DNA of 12,212 nt from JAWXUT01 sp044426075 (GTDB taxonomy: Bacteria; Bacillota; Clostridia; Christensenellales; DTU072), in the NCBI GenBank assembly GCA_044426075.1, contig JAWXUT010000049.1:1-12212 (forward strand), written 5' to 3'. Under the pieces are notes generated by a model, which had not been told where the DNA came from, searched no databases, and was given only the letters and a program-made list of their open reading frames with translations. Positions 1-5,625 of this stretch are shown in pieces; position 1 is the stretch's first letter; each line of letters opens with the position of its first letter. Position numbers and translations under genes: made by a program.

Positions 1-10
1 GGTAATAAAT

Positions 11-50
11 CATACAAACTTTTCTTTGCAATTCGGCAAGGAAAAGTATG
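11..50. repeat. Imperfect hairpin near the left edge
   Basis: The arm at 18-29 (ACTTTTCTTTGC) pairs with 36-47 (GCAAGGAAAAGT) through 12 positions with one G-T wobble, leaving a 6-nt loop. CATAC (11-15) and GTATG (46-50) extend the complementarity. A second, shorter stem follows, CAAGCC (65-70) with GGCTTG (86-91). Neither is followed by a T-run on the plus strand, so they do not look like terminators. Confidence 0.5.
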
Positions 51-127
51 CAAAAGAAAGCGAACAAGCCTCTTTTTCCGAGGGCGGCTTGACCCCAAAA
101 CTCCTCAATACCCACATTGGCTAGTCA

Positions 128-190
128 TAAATATAAACTGACTGTCCCCTCTTGTCTAAGAGGGATAAAGTATAGGAGTAAATATAAACT
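128..190. repeat. 12-bp direct repeat flanking a hairpin
   Basis: The sequence TAAATATAAACT occurs at 128-139 and again, identically, at 179-190, 51 bp apart. Between the copies is a perfect 7-bp stem, CCCTCTT (147-153) with AAGAGGG (158-164), closed by the tetraloop GTCT. Direct repeats around a palindrome could be a target duplication around a small element or part of a larger repeat family. The sequence alone does not decide. Confidence 0.45.
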
Positions 191-233
191 TGAGATAAGG
201 ATTGAAATATATATTTTTAAAGAGGTTAAAACT

Positions 234-353
234 GCCCTTGACCCGCATATATTTTGCAAGTCTTTTAGTTCAGCGAAGGAAGTGGCAATAGAAGAAGTAG
301 AGTGTGTCCCTTCGCGTAACTATTGTATCGCAAAATATATCCGCGTAAAGGGT
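234..353. repeat. Long imperfect palindrome (about 120 bp)
   Basis: The outer arms at 234-257 and 330-353 are complementary at 20 of 24 positions, including 11 in a row (ATATATTTTGC against GCAAAATATAT). Further in, GCGAAGG (273-279) pairs perfectly with CCTTCGC (309-315), and the flanking TAGTT at 267-271 pairs with the AACTA at 318-322. The stems are co-axial with nearly equal spacing, leaving a central loop of about 29 nt. This could be a MITE-like element or the fold of an RNA. No transposase or clear target-site duplication is visible. Confidence 0.55.
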
Positions 354-428
354 TATAACAAAAACAAGTTTTTGCAGTTTTGTATTATATTATTTTGAAA
401 GCTCAGAAAATAACAATAGAATAAGGCA

Positions 429-582
429 GATGTGGGTGCAATCGTCAAACAAATGGTGAAACGCAATGCATACGATTGTAGGGTGCGTTACACAAACAAC
501 GGCGTTTTATATAATTTTATCCTCCACTCTTCACTATTCATTCAACCCAACGTGTTTGTCTTCTGGCTCCTGCATCCACATT
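429..582. repeat. Inverted repeat pair enclosing about 150 bp
   Basis: GATGTGGGTGCA at 429-440 is complementary to TGCATCCACATT at 571-582 at 10 of 12 positions, and both mismatches are G-T compatible. Inside it, CAATCGT (439-445) pairs with ACGATTG (472-478). There is no coding sequence between the arms. This is a weaker structure than the palindrome at 234-353 and may be chance or another decayed element. Confidence 0.3.
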
Positions 583-590
583 AAAATAAA

Positions 591-640
591 TGAAATTGCC
601 ACTCCGTGACAGTGAAATTCCTATCGGAATGAAATTTGCT
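591..640. repeat. Spaced TGAAATT repeat units
   Basis: The heptamer TGAAATT occurs at 591, 613 and 630, spaced 22 and 17 bp, with short GC-containing interruptions. The second spacer contains a small TTCC/GGAA dyad. I recall tandem units of TGAAATT plus a mini-hairpin as intergenic repeats in clostridial genomes, but cannot verify that here. Only three degenerate units are present. Confidence 0.4.
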
Positions 641-646
641 TCTATA

Positions 647-675
647 CTGTAAAGAATTTTCTTTGCAGTTTTTTT
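647..675 (+). terminator. Intrinsic terminator with no gene in front of it
   Basis: CTGTAAAGA (647-655) pairs with TCTTTGCAG (660-668) through nine positions with one G-T wobble, closed by the tetraloop ATTT. Seven Ts follow directly at 669-675. This is the standard intrinsic terminator form on the plus strand. No coding sequence lies upstream within the window, so it ends either a gene to the left of position 1 with a very long 3' region or a non-coding transcript. Confidence 0.6.
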
Positions 676-684
676 ATGGGATTT

Positions 685-715
685 TGAATATTCCAATGCA
701 TAAATGGCAATACAA
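685..715 (+). promoter_or_regulatory. Candidate sigma-G (forespore) promoter
   Basis: TGAATA at 685-690 matches the Bacillus sigma-G -35 consensus. Eighteen bases further on, AATACAA at 709-715 matches five of seven positions of the -10 consensus CATACTA. The spacing is what the family uses. Position fits too: it lies just upstream of the operon containing sleB and ypeB, which are forespore genes in Bacillus. The implied start near 722 leaves a leader of about ten bases, with the ribosome binding site at its very front. Confidence 0.45.
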
Positions 716-731
716 TGGCTGTGGAGGAGTT

Positions 732-893
732 ATGACAAAAGGAATAATAGCATTTATAGCACTTGCAATTCTCACTATTTTGACACTGGCGGTTGTGCCC
801 GCTGATGCAACACTAGGTATCTTTATCAATCCTAACGGCCTTGTTCCTATGGATTACAACACAACATTATCTACAATTTTATGTGCGCTTTAG
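732..893 (+). CDS. Small secreted or membrane peptide preceding sleB
   Basis: A 53-residue protein whose family I do not recognise. The start at 732 is chosen because GGAGG lies at 723-727, four bases upstream; longer upstream extensions have no ribosome binding site. After MTKG comes a hydrophobic stretch (residues 4-22) ending in PADA, which looks like a signal peptide with possible cleavage after Ala26. That would release a 27-residue peptide containing one Cys (residue 51). Without cleavage it would be a single-span membrane protein. It ends 29 bp before sleB, on the same strand, behind the candidate sigma-G promoter, so co-expression in the forespore with the germination proteins is likely. 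A role as accessory factor or spore-membrane component is only inference. A chance open frame cannot be excluded because the protein is short. Confidence 0.55.
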   Translation: MTKGIIAFIALAILTILTLAVVPADATLGIFINPNGLVPMDYNTTLSTILCAL

Positions 894-922
894 CCATAAC
901 TATATTTAATTAAGGAGCGATT

Positions 923-1621
923 ATGAATATAAAAAATTGGTACAAATATCTTACATTTGGCATTATGGTGGTGCTAATAATAATGACTACACTGGTGTTC
1001 TACACCGACACATTTGTTATTAATAATGAAGCCGACGCTTCAACTATTAAACAAGGCGCAACTGGTTCAACGGTAACCACAATACAAACAAAGCTGAAAA
1101 ATTGGGGATACTACACGGGTTCTGTTGACGGCATTTTTGGCAGTTTAACAACCGAAGCGGTCAAGTATTTTCAGCGGGTAAATGGGCTGACGGTAGATGG
1201 CATAGTTGGCACGCAAACTGCAGCGGCGCTAGGCATAACACTTACAAGTAGCAGTTCTAGCTCATCAGTTTCAAGTGACGTATATTTACTTGCGCGGCTT
1301 GTTTATGGCGAAGCCAGAGGAGAATCGTATTTGGGGCAAGTTGCGGTGGCAGCTGTGGTTCTTAACCGCGTATCAAGCAGCAGTTTCCCAAACACACTAT
1401 CGGGTGTAATTTATCAACCTTGGGCATTCACTGTTGTAAATGACGGGCAAATTAATTTAACGCCAGATGATACCGCAATAAAGGCTGCAACTGATGCGCT
1501 AGCCGGTTGGGACCCCACGGGAGGCTGCCTCTATTATTACAATCCCGCAACAGCAACGAGCGCGTGGATATGGTCACTTGAAGTAAAAATGACAATAGGC
1601 AGTCACTCATTCTGCTTGTAG
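923..1621 (+). CDS. sleB: Spore cortex-lytic enzyme SleB (lytic transglycosylase)
   Basis: SleB cleaves muramic-delta-lactam-containing cortex peptidoglycan during spore germination. The 232-residue protein has an N-terminal hydrophobic signal or anchor (about 9-28) and a peptidoglycan-binding domain (about 41-105, with the DGIFG and DGIVG repeat motifs). A Ser-rich linker (about 108-118) leads to the SleB/CwlJ hydrolase domain (about 119-232). The catalytic Glu is expected to be Glu130 in YGEARGE. The stretches GQVAVAAVVLNRV, SSFPNTLSGVI, GWDPTGG and YYNPATATS are hallmark SleB sequence, and the domain looks complete. AAGGAG at 912-917 sits five bases before the ATG. The next gene is ypeB, the standard partner. 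Transcription is probably forespore-specific through the promoter at 685-715. Length is somewhat shorter than Bacillus SleB, but nothing essential seems missing. Confidence 0.93.
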   Translation: MNIKNWYKYLTFGIMVVLIIMTTLVFYTDTFVINNEADASTIKQGATGSTVTTIQTKLKNWGYYTGSVDGIFGSLTTEAVKYFQRVNGLTVDGIVGTQTAAALGITLTSSSSSSSVSSDVYLLARLVYGEARGESYLGQVAVAAVVLNRVSSSSFPNTLSGVIYQPWAFTVVNDGQINLTPDDTAIKAATDALAGWDPTGGCLYYYNPATATSAWIWSLEVKMTIGSHSFCL

Positions 1622-1629
1622 GAGGATAG

Positions 1630-2943
1630 ATGAAAAAGTATTCAAAATCAATAATGGGCACCTTTTTGGTGCTAATAATAGTAGCGGGTCTCGCAACTGG
1701 GCTCGGCATAGCGGTTAATAGAAACAAGCAATATGACACAACACTAGATAGTTTCTACAAAAAGTCATACTATGAGGCAATAGATACCTTATCAGACACA
1801 GAGTTAAAGCTTGCAAAAATAAATATATCGGCGGATTCAAGCATACAATCGTCGCTACTATACGATGTTGCAACCGACTGCGCGTTAGTTGTAAACAATT
1901 TGAGTGATTTAAGCGGGCAGTATGATGATATGACAACGATAATATCCTTTATAAACAAACTAGGCGATTATTGCGGATACTTGGCGAGCGCGATTGACAA
2001 TGGCACGCTTTCTGCAGAAGAGAGCAACAATTTAGAGACCTTGCACGAACTAGTAACACTACTAATAGAAAATATGAGTTTTTCGGGTTCAAGTCTTGCA
2101 GATGGGGATAGCATAACTGGCGACATCACAGAGGGAATCACACTGTTATCCGCGGTGTGCGAGTATTTTAGCAGTGACGAAGTAAGCTATCCCGAATTGA
2201 TATATGACGGACCATTTAGCGACACCGACACCACAGGGAGCGCATATGTACTAAGCGGGCTTGCTGAAATCAGTGAAGAAGAGGCGCAAACCGCACTAAA
2301 AAATTATTTTCAATCCGCCACAGAAATAACAAAAATAGGTGAATCAAGTGGCACGCTAGCTAGCTTTATTTATTCCTTTATGATAGATAATGAATACTGC
2401 AATGCAGAAATAACAAAGCAAGGCGGACTATTAATAGAATACAGCTGTTATAGAGAAATCACCAACCCCACACTATCAAATGAGGAGTGCAAAGGTTTGG
2501 CAGAAGACTATGCCACAACATTAGGATATAGCAACTTAACTGTAGTTTGGGTAGCCAATAGCAATAGTACGGTATATGTAAACCTAGCATACACGCAAAA
2601 TGACATAATCTACTACAACGACCTAATACAAATTAAAATAGCAAGTGACACAGGCGCATTGCTAGGCATAGAAGCCACCAACTATATCCTAAACCACACC
2701 GAGCGCGACACACTAGAAATCAACTACACCGAAGCCGACGCCCTTGCAAAAATATCAACCAAGCTAGAAGTAGAAACAATCCGCCTAGCCGTTATCCCCT
2801 ATGGCAACACCGAACGCATCACCTATGAAATCTTTGGCAGCTACAACGACGAATACTACTTTATCTATGTATGCGCAACAGAAAATTGCGAACTAGAAAT
2901 AAAACGCGTCACCGAACAAAACGGCACATTCTGGACAATGTAA
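1630..2943 (+). CDS. ypeB: Germination protein YpeB
   Basis: YpeB is needed to localise and stabilise SleB in the dormant spore, and the two are mutually dependent in Bacillus. This 437-residue protein starts with a basic tail and one membrane span (about 8-29), followed by a largely helical YpeB N-domain (about 36-185). The signature YPELIYDGPFSD lies at 187-198. Three PepSY-type repeats fill the rest (roughly 207-275, 280-355 and 363-430). The ribosome binding site AGGAGG (1620-1625) overlaps the sleB stop codon and the intergenic gap is eight bases, so the two genes are translationally linked. A strong terminator follows at 2963-2986. Length is close to Bacillus YpeB (about 450). I see no frameshift or missing part. 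Confidence 0.92.
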   Translation: MKKYSKSIMGTFLVLIIVAGLATGLGIAVNRNKQYDTTLDSFYKKSYYEAIDTLSDTELKLAKINISADSSIQSSLLYDVATDCALVVNNLSDLSGQYDDMTTIISFINKLGDYCGYLASAIDNGTLSAEESNNLETLHELVTLLIENMSFSGSSLADGDSITGDITEGITLLSAVCEYFSSDEVSYPELIYDGPFSDTDTTGSAYVLSGLAEISEEEAQTALKNYFQSATEITKIGESSGTLASFIYSFMIDNEYCNAEITKQGGLLIEYSCYREITNPTLSNEECKGLAEDYATTLGYSNLTVVWVANSNSTVYVNLAYTQNDIIYYNDLIQIKIASDTGALLGIEATNYILNHTERDTLEINYTEADALAKISTKLEVETIRLAVIPYGNTERITYEIFGSYNDEYYFIYVCATENCELEIKRVTEQNGTFWTM

Positions 2944-2962
2944 AACTACAACCACATCAAAG

Positions 2963-2986
2963 CACCACATTTTTTGTGGTGTTTTT
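2963..2986 (+). terminator. Terminator of the sleB-ypeB operon
   Basis: A perfect 7-bp stem, CACCACA (2963-2969) with TGTGGTG (2975-2981), has a loop of five Ts and is followed by five Ts at 2982-2986. It lies 19 bp after the ypeB stop and separates the operon from the Fic gene promoter. Confidence 0.85.
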
Positions 2987-3020
2987 AAAGTACAAATGAG
3001 CGCTATTTTTATCCTAAAAA

Positions 3021-3049
3021 TTGACAATTTGAAGAAAATATGTTATAAT
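3021..3049 (+). promoter_or_regulatory. Near-perfect vegetative promoter of the Fic gene
   Basis: Consensus TTGACA (3021-3026), a 17-bp spacer and consensus TATAAT (3044-3049) preceded by the extended -10 element TG at 3041-3042. This is as strong a sigma-A promoter as sequence can show. The predicted transcription start, around 3056, falls on the ribosome binding site AAAGGAG (3055-3061), so the leader before the ATG at 3067 would be only about 11 bases. Confidence 0.85.
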
Positions 3050-3066
3050 ATACAAAAGGAGTTATT

Positions 3067-4113
3067 ATGAATTTCGATGAGTATACAAAATTAGGCGAAC
3101 CATTAAAATACGTAAAAAGCGAAGCGTGGCATACGGCAATTGGTTTACAAGAAGTGGATGGGTTAAAGCCTAGCCCTTATTTAATTGAAATCGCAAAAGC
3201 CAATATAGAAGGCGATATAACTTTTGAAGATGTTAAAAATAGATTGAATTCATATTATAAGTCACAACAAACACGCAGTTTAATAGAAAATAGAACAGAA
3301 GAGGCAGACAAGGTTTCTGCTAGAATCGCGGAAATTTTGAGTGAAAAAACTTTCGTTTTTAGTCCTGCGCAATATATAGGTATACACAAGCGAATTTTTG
3401 AGGGATTCAAGTTTGCGGGAGCAATTAGAGATTACAATATCACAAAAGATGAATGGGTTCTTGATGGTGACACCGTATACTATTCAAGCGCAGATATGAT
3501 TAACGCGACTCTCGATTATGATTTTGCAGCCGAAAAACAATTCAATTATAAAGGATTGGCAGATAGTGAATTAATAGAACATTTTGCAAATTTTATTTCT
3601 GGGATATGGCAAATACATCCATTTTGCGAGGGAAACACAAGAGCCGTGGCAGTTTTTGCTATAAAATATCTTCGCACATTGGGTATTAATGCTACTAATT
3701 ACATATTTTCGACAAATTCTTGGTACTTCAGAAATGCATTGGTTAGGGCAAACTATACCAACGCGCCAAAGAATATTTATGCAAATAAACAGTTTTTGCT
3801 CAATTTTTTTGACAATCTTATATTAAACGGAGAGCATAGTTTAAAAAATAGAGAAATGCATATTAATTACAACGACCAAGAAACTGCAAAAAATGTCGGT
3901 GTAAATGTCGGTAGAAATGTCGGTGTAAACCTTGGTGGAAATGATGAAAAGGTATATAATTTAATTAAGCAAAATAATAATATCACAAACAAACAAATTG
4001 CATATAGTTTAGAAATATCTACTCGCACAGCAGAAAGGATATGCAAAAAGCTAAAGGAGCTTGGTGTTATTACAAGGATAGGTTCAACTAAAACGGGTAG
4101 TTGGAAAATTTAA
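3067..4113 (+). CDS. Fic family protein with fused VbhA-like antitoxin region and C-terminal winged helix
   Basis: Fic proteins usually transfer AMP from ATP to a hydroxyl of a target protein. The 348-residue product has three parts. Residues about 18-64 resemble the antitoxin VbhA, with the core QEVDGLKPS and a downstream IEGDITFEDV. Residues about 95-262 are the Fic domain with active-site loop HPFCEGNTR (184-192), containing His184, Phe186, Gly189, Asn190 and Arg192 of the HPFxxGNxR signature, and a flap segment around 124-140. Residues about 293-348 are a winged helix-turn-helix ending RIGSTKTGSWKI. A VGxN repeat linker (276-291) joins the last two. By eye alignment with VbhA, the inhibitory Ser-x-x-x-Glu-Gly motif reads Leu-x-x-x-Asp-Gly. 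The gene stands alone with its own promoter; no separate toxin or antitoxin gene adjoins it. The target is unknown, and the winged helix suggests DNA binding or autoregulation. Confidence 0.88.
   Translation: MNFDEYTKLGEPLKYVKSEAWHTAIGLQEVDGLKPSPYLIEIAKANIEGDITFEDVKNRLNSYYKSQQTRSLIENRTEEADKVSARIAEILSEKTFVFSPAQYIGIHKRIFEGFKFAGAIRDYNITKDEWVLDGDTVYYSSADMINATLDYDFAAEKQFNYKGLADSELIEHFANFISGIWQIHPFCEGNTRAVAVFAIKYLRTLGINATNYIFSTNSWYFRNALVRANYTNAPKNIYANKQFLLNFFDNLILNGEHSLKNREMHINYNDQETAKNVGVNVGRNVGVNLGGNDEKVYNLIKQNNNITNKQIAYSLEISTRTAERICKKLKELGVITRIGSTKTGSWKI
3891..3938 (+). repeat. 12-bp tandem repeat encoding the VGxN linker
   Basis: Four consecutive 12-bp units: AAATGTCGGTGT, AAATGTCGGTAG, AAATGTCGGTGT and the diverged AAACCTTGGTGG. 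They encode NVGV, NVGR, NVGV and NLGG between the Fic domain and the winged helix. Because the unit is a multiple of three, copy-number change would lengthen or shorten the linker without a frameshift. Confidence 0.85.
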
Positions 4114-4132
4114 ACAACTAATTCACGCGCAA

Positions 4133-4154
4133 AAATGTCGGTGGAAATATTGGG
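4133..4154 (+). repeat. Orphan copy of the Fic linker repeat beyond the stop codon
   Basis: AAATGTCGGTGG (4133-4144) followed by a partial unit, AAATATTGGG (4145-4154), repeats the linker 12-mer 20 bp after the Fic stop codon and in a different frame. Read in its own frame it encodes NVGGNIG, which continues the linker pattern, and then runs open for some codons. It lies in the loop of a possible weak stem, 4127-4134 with 4164-4171. It looks like the remnant of another VGxN-linked coding end. Confidence 0.6.
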
Positions 4155-4199
4155 AAGTTGATATTTTGTGCAATTAATAATTATCTAAATTTTTATACT

Positions 4200-5129
4200 T
4201 TATGCAAACTGCAAGGTGCATACTAGGGGGTAGTGATCGCTGCGATATATGCCATTTGCCGTTGTGTTTAATATGCTGTAGCTGAGTGCGATAAAGTCGG
4301 ATTCGGTTAATAGGCAATAATCTAGCAACCATTCCATATCGTCTGCTTCAACTGTGCCAAACCCGTTAAATGAGGGGCTAGACATTGTTTCTGTTGCAAT
4401 ATATTTGGCATCTTCAAAGTAATTTGTGGCGGCTTCATATACTGATGAGGTTTCTGATCCGTTTAAATCACCCATAAATATTGCGGGGATATCGCCGAGT
4501 TCTGCTATTTTTTCTATTATCATTTGGATGCTATTTAAGCGCGCTTCTTCACTTTTATGGTCTAAATGTGAGTTGAATACCGCAAAAACAGATCCCGTCG
4601 CTTTTTCTTCTAATACAACATATGTGCATATTCTTGGGAACGATGACCCCCACGACACCGAACTCACTGCGGGCGTTTCTGAAAACCAAAATGAACCCGA
4701 TTCTACTAGATTAAACTTGTCTGCCCTATAATAAATTGGCACCGATTCTGCCGTAATTGATGAGTCGCGATAGGTTATAACACTGTTGTATCCTTGTAAA
4801 TTTTCATTAAAATAGTACTCTTGTGTGCACTTTACCTCTTGAAAACAAATTATATCGGGCGCAACTTCTGCAATTTGCTCTAGCTGCAACTCCGCGCGAA
4901 CATACCAACTTGTGTCACCAGTGTCGCTCCAATTGTGGTTGCGTACATTTGAACTCATTATTGTTATTTGCCCGTCAACACTAGGCTCAGATTCCACCAT
5001 AAATGCCTCCACAGAATAAAAGTCAACCAAAATTATGCCATAGCCTACAACAGCTAATATAAGCACAATTAGCACGCAAGCTATACCTTTTTTTATATAC
5101 CATTTTACCCTATTGTCTTTAAAAATCAT
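4200..5129 (-). CDS. Membrane-anchored endonuclease/exonuclease/phosphatase family enzyme
   Basis: A 309-residue metal-dependent hydrolase of the DNase I-like fold, which includes nucleases, sphingomyelinases and inositol phosphatases. After a short basic tail a single membrane span (about 14-35) should place the catalytic domain outside the cell. The full set of family motifs is present: SSNVR (Asn61), FQEV (Glu98), NSHLDH (His188, Asp190), GDLN (Asp221, Asn223), LDYCLL (Asp270) and SDHYP (Asp298, His299). The start at 5129 is preferred over an upstream ATG at 5204 because the upstream one falls on the promoter region and the 5129 start has a purine-rich AGAGGG six bases upstream. The gene has its own promoter (5170-5198) and converges with the Fic gene. 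Substrate cannot be told from sequence; extracellular DNA, phospholipid or nucleotide are all possible. Confidence 0.85.
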   Translation of the reverse strand: MIFKDNRVKWYIKKGIACVLIVLILAVVGYGIILVDFYSVEAFMVESEPSVDGQITIMSSNVRNHNWSDTGDTSWYVRAELQLEQIAEVAPDIICFQEVKCTQEYYFNENLQGYNSVITYRDSSITAESVPIYYRADKFNLVESGSFWFSETPAVSSVSWGSSFPRICTYVVLEEKATGSVFAVFNSHLDHKSEEARLNSIQMIIEKIAELGDIPAIFMGDLNGSETSSVYEAATNYFEDAKYIATETMSSPSFNGFGTVEADDMEWLLDYCLLTESDFIALSYSILNTTANGIYRSDHYPLVCTLQFA

Positions 5130-5169
5130 TGTACCCTCTAATATTAACTCTCGCCATTTTGTTGCATTA

Positions 5170-5198
5170 AGTGTATCATAATTATATAATAATGTCAA
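5170..5198 (-). promoter_or_regulatory. Promoter of the membrane-anchored hydrolase gene
   Basis: On the minus strand, consensus TTGACA (5198 to 5193) is followed after 17 bp by TACACT (5175 to 5170), preceded by TG at 5178-5177 as an extended -10. The leader to the ATG at 5129 would be about 35 bases. Confidence 0.6.
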
Positions 5199-5200
5199 TA

Positions 5201-5232
5201 TCAATTAAAATAAAAGCAACCCTAAGGTTGCT
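5201..5232 (-). terminator. Terminator of the phosphate transporter/ArsC-like operon
   Basis: AGCAACC (5215-5221) and GGTTGCT (5226-5232) form a perfect 7-bp stem with a 4-nt loop. On the minus strand it is followed by the T-rich tract TTTTATTTTAATT (about 5214 to 5202). It lies 32 bp after the stop of the ArsC-like gene and just upstream of the next minus-strand promoter. Confidence 0.75.
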
Positions 5233-5264
5233 GAATTTTATATATTTGTTTATAAAAGATATTG

Positions 5265-5615
5265 CTATTTTAGCCACTCTTTCCAAACAGCTGTGCAATC
5301 CCCCACCGTCGCGCGGCGTGAAACACAATCACGAACAATTGGTGTTGCTAATAGTTTTGGATTCTCTAAAAGAGCCTTCTTTTTTGTTTCTGTATTGCGC
5401 ATTAAACCGATGTTTAGGCTACTGTAAAGTGGGCTTTTGGTATCCATAAGTAGCTCAATATCGCCTACTGCTTTAATAACAGAATCAAGTTCACCAGCGG
5501 ACATTCCTTTAATAGTTGTGTCAATTAGCTGATACTTTATTTTTCTTTCTTTAAAAAATCTCTCCGCACTGCGTGTGCCAAAACATTTTGCTTTGCCATA
5601 AATTTGCAGGTTCAT
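5265..5615 (-). CDS. ArsC/Spx family thioredoxin-fold protein
   Basis: A 116-residue protein of the ArsC/Spx/YffB family, whose members are glutaredoxin-linked arsenate reductases or redox-sensing regulators. The N-terminal beta strand LQIYG is followed by the active-site loop KCFGTR with Cys11 in the place of the ArsC catalytic Cys. Near the C-terminus, LLATPIVRD is the cis-Pro segment and phosphate-binding Arg region typical of the family. There is no CxxC pair: position 14 is Thr, so it is not a canonical Spx. Two other Cys residues (97 and 107) lie near the C-terminus. The ribosome binding site AAGGAG overlaps the stop codon of the upstream phosphate transporter gene, with six bases to the ATG, so the two are translationally coupled. 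Arsenate reduction is plausible from that context but unproven; a general redox role is the alternative. Confidence 0.8.
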   Translation of the reverse strand: MNLQIYGKAKCFGTRSAERFFKERKIKYQLIDTTIKGMSAGELDSVIKAVGDIELLMDTKSPLYSSLNIGLMRNTETKKKALLENPKLLATPIVRDCVSRRATVGDCTAVWKEWLK

Positions 5616-5625
5616 TTATTGCTCC

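Larger units (their letters stand above)
1..684. other. Gene-free, repeat-rich intergenic region
   Basis: No reading frame here has a ribosome binding site, a recognisable domain or plausible composition. The longest one (117-398) runs straight through several inverted repeats and looks spurious. The stretch instead holds at least five separate inverted or direct repeat structures, listed individually, and ends in a plus-strand terminator at 647-675. From general familiarity with clostridial intergenic DNA it resembles decayed, MITE-like repeat debris, but that is inference. A structured non-coding RNA ending at the terminator is the alternative. Confidence 0.6.

Noticed and set aside
117..398. 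93-residue plus-strand reading frame
   Set aside because: It has no ribosome binding site, uses a weak start, runs through the long palindrome and has no recognisable domain or signal.
1452..1739. Minus-strand frame overlapping sleB and ypeB
   Set aside because: Antisense shadow of two clearly real genes, including across their junction.
3067..4113. Two-gene Fic toxin-antitoxin module
   Set aside because: No separate antitoxin gene lies on either side; the inhibitory region is fused to the N-terminus.
4127..4171. Terminator between the Fic and hydrolase genes
   Set aside because: The stem is only eight pairs with a wobble and a loop of about 29 bases, without a clean T-run directly after it.
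4426..4731. Plus-strand frame inside the hydrolase gene
   Set aside because: Antisense to conserved catalytic motifs; no start signals.
5130..5204. Longer N-terminus for the membrane-anchored hydrolase
   Set aside because: The extra 25 codons would start on the -35 region of its promoter and have no ribosome binding site.
5171..5449. Plus-strand frame over the promoter, terminator and ArsC-like gene
   Set aside because: It crosses a minus-strand promoter and terminator and is antisense to a conserved family.
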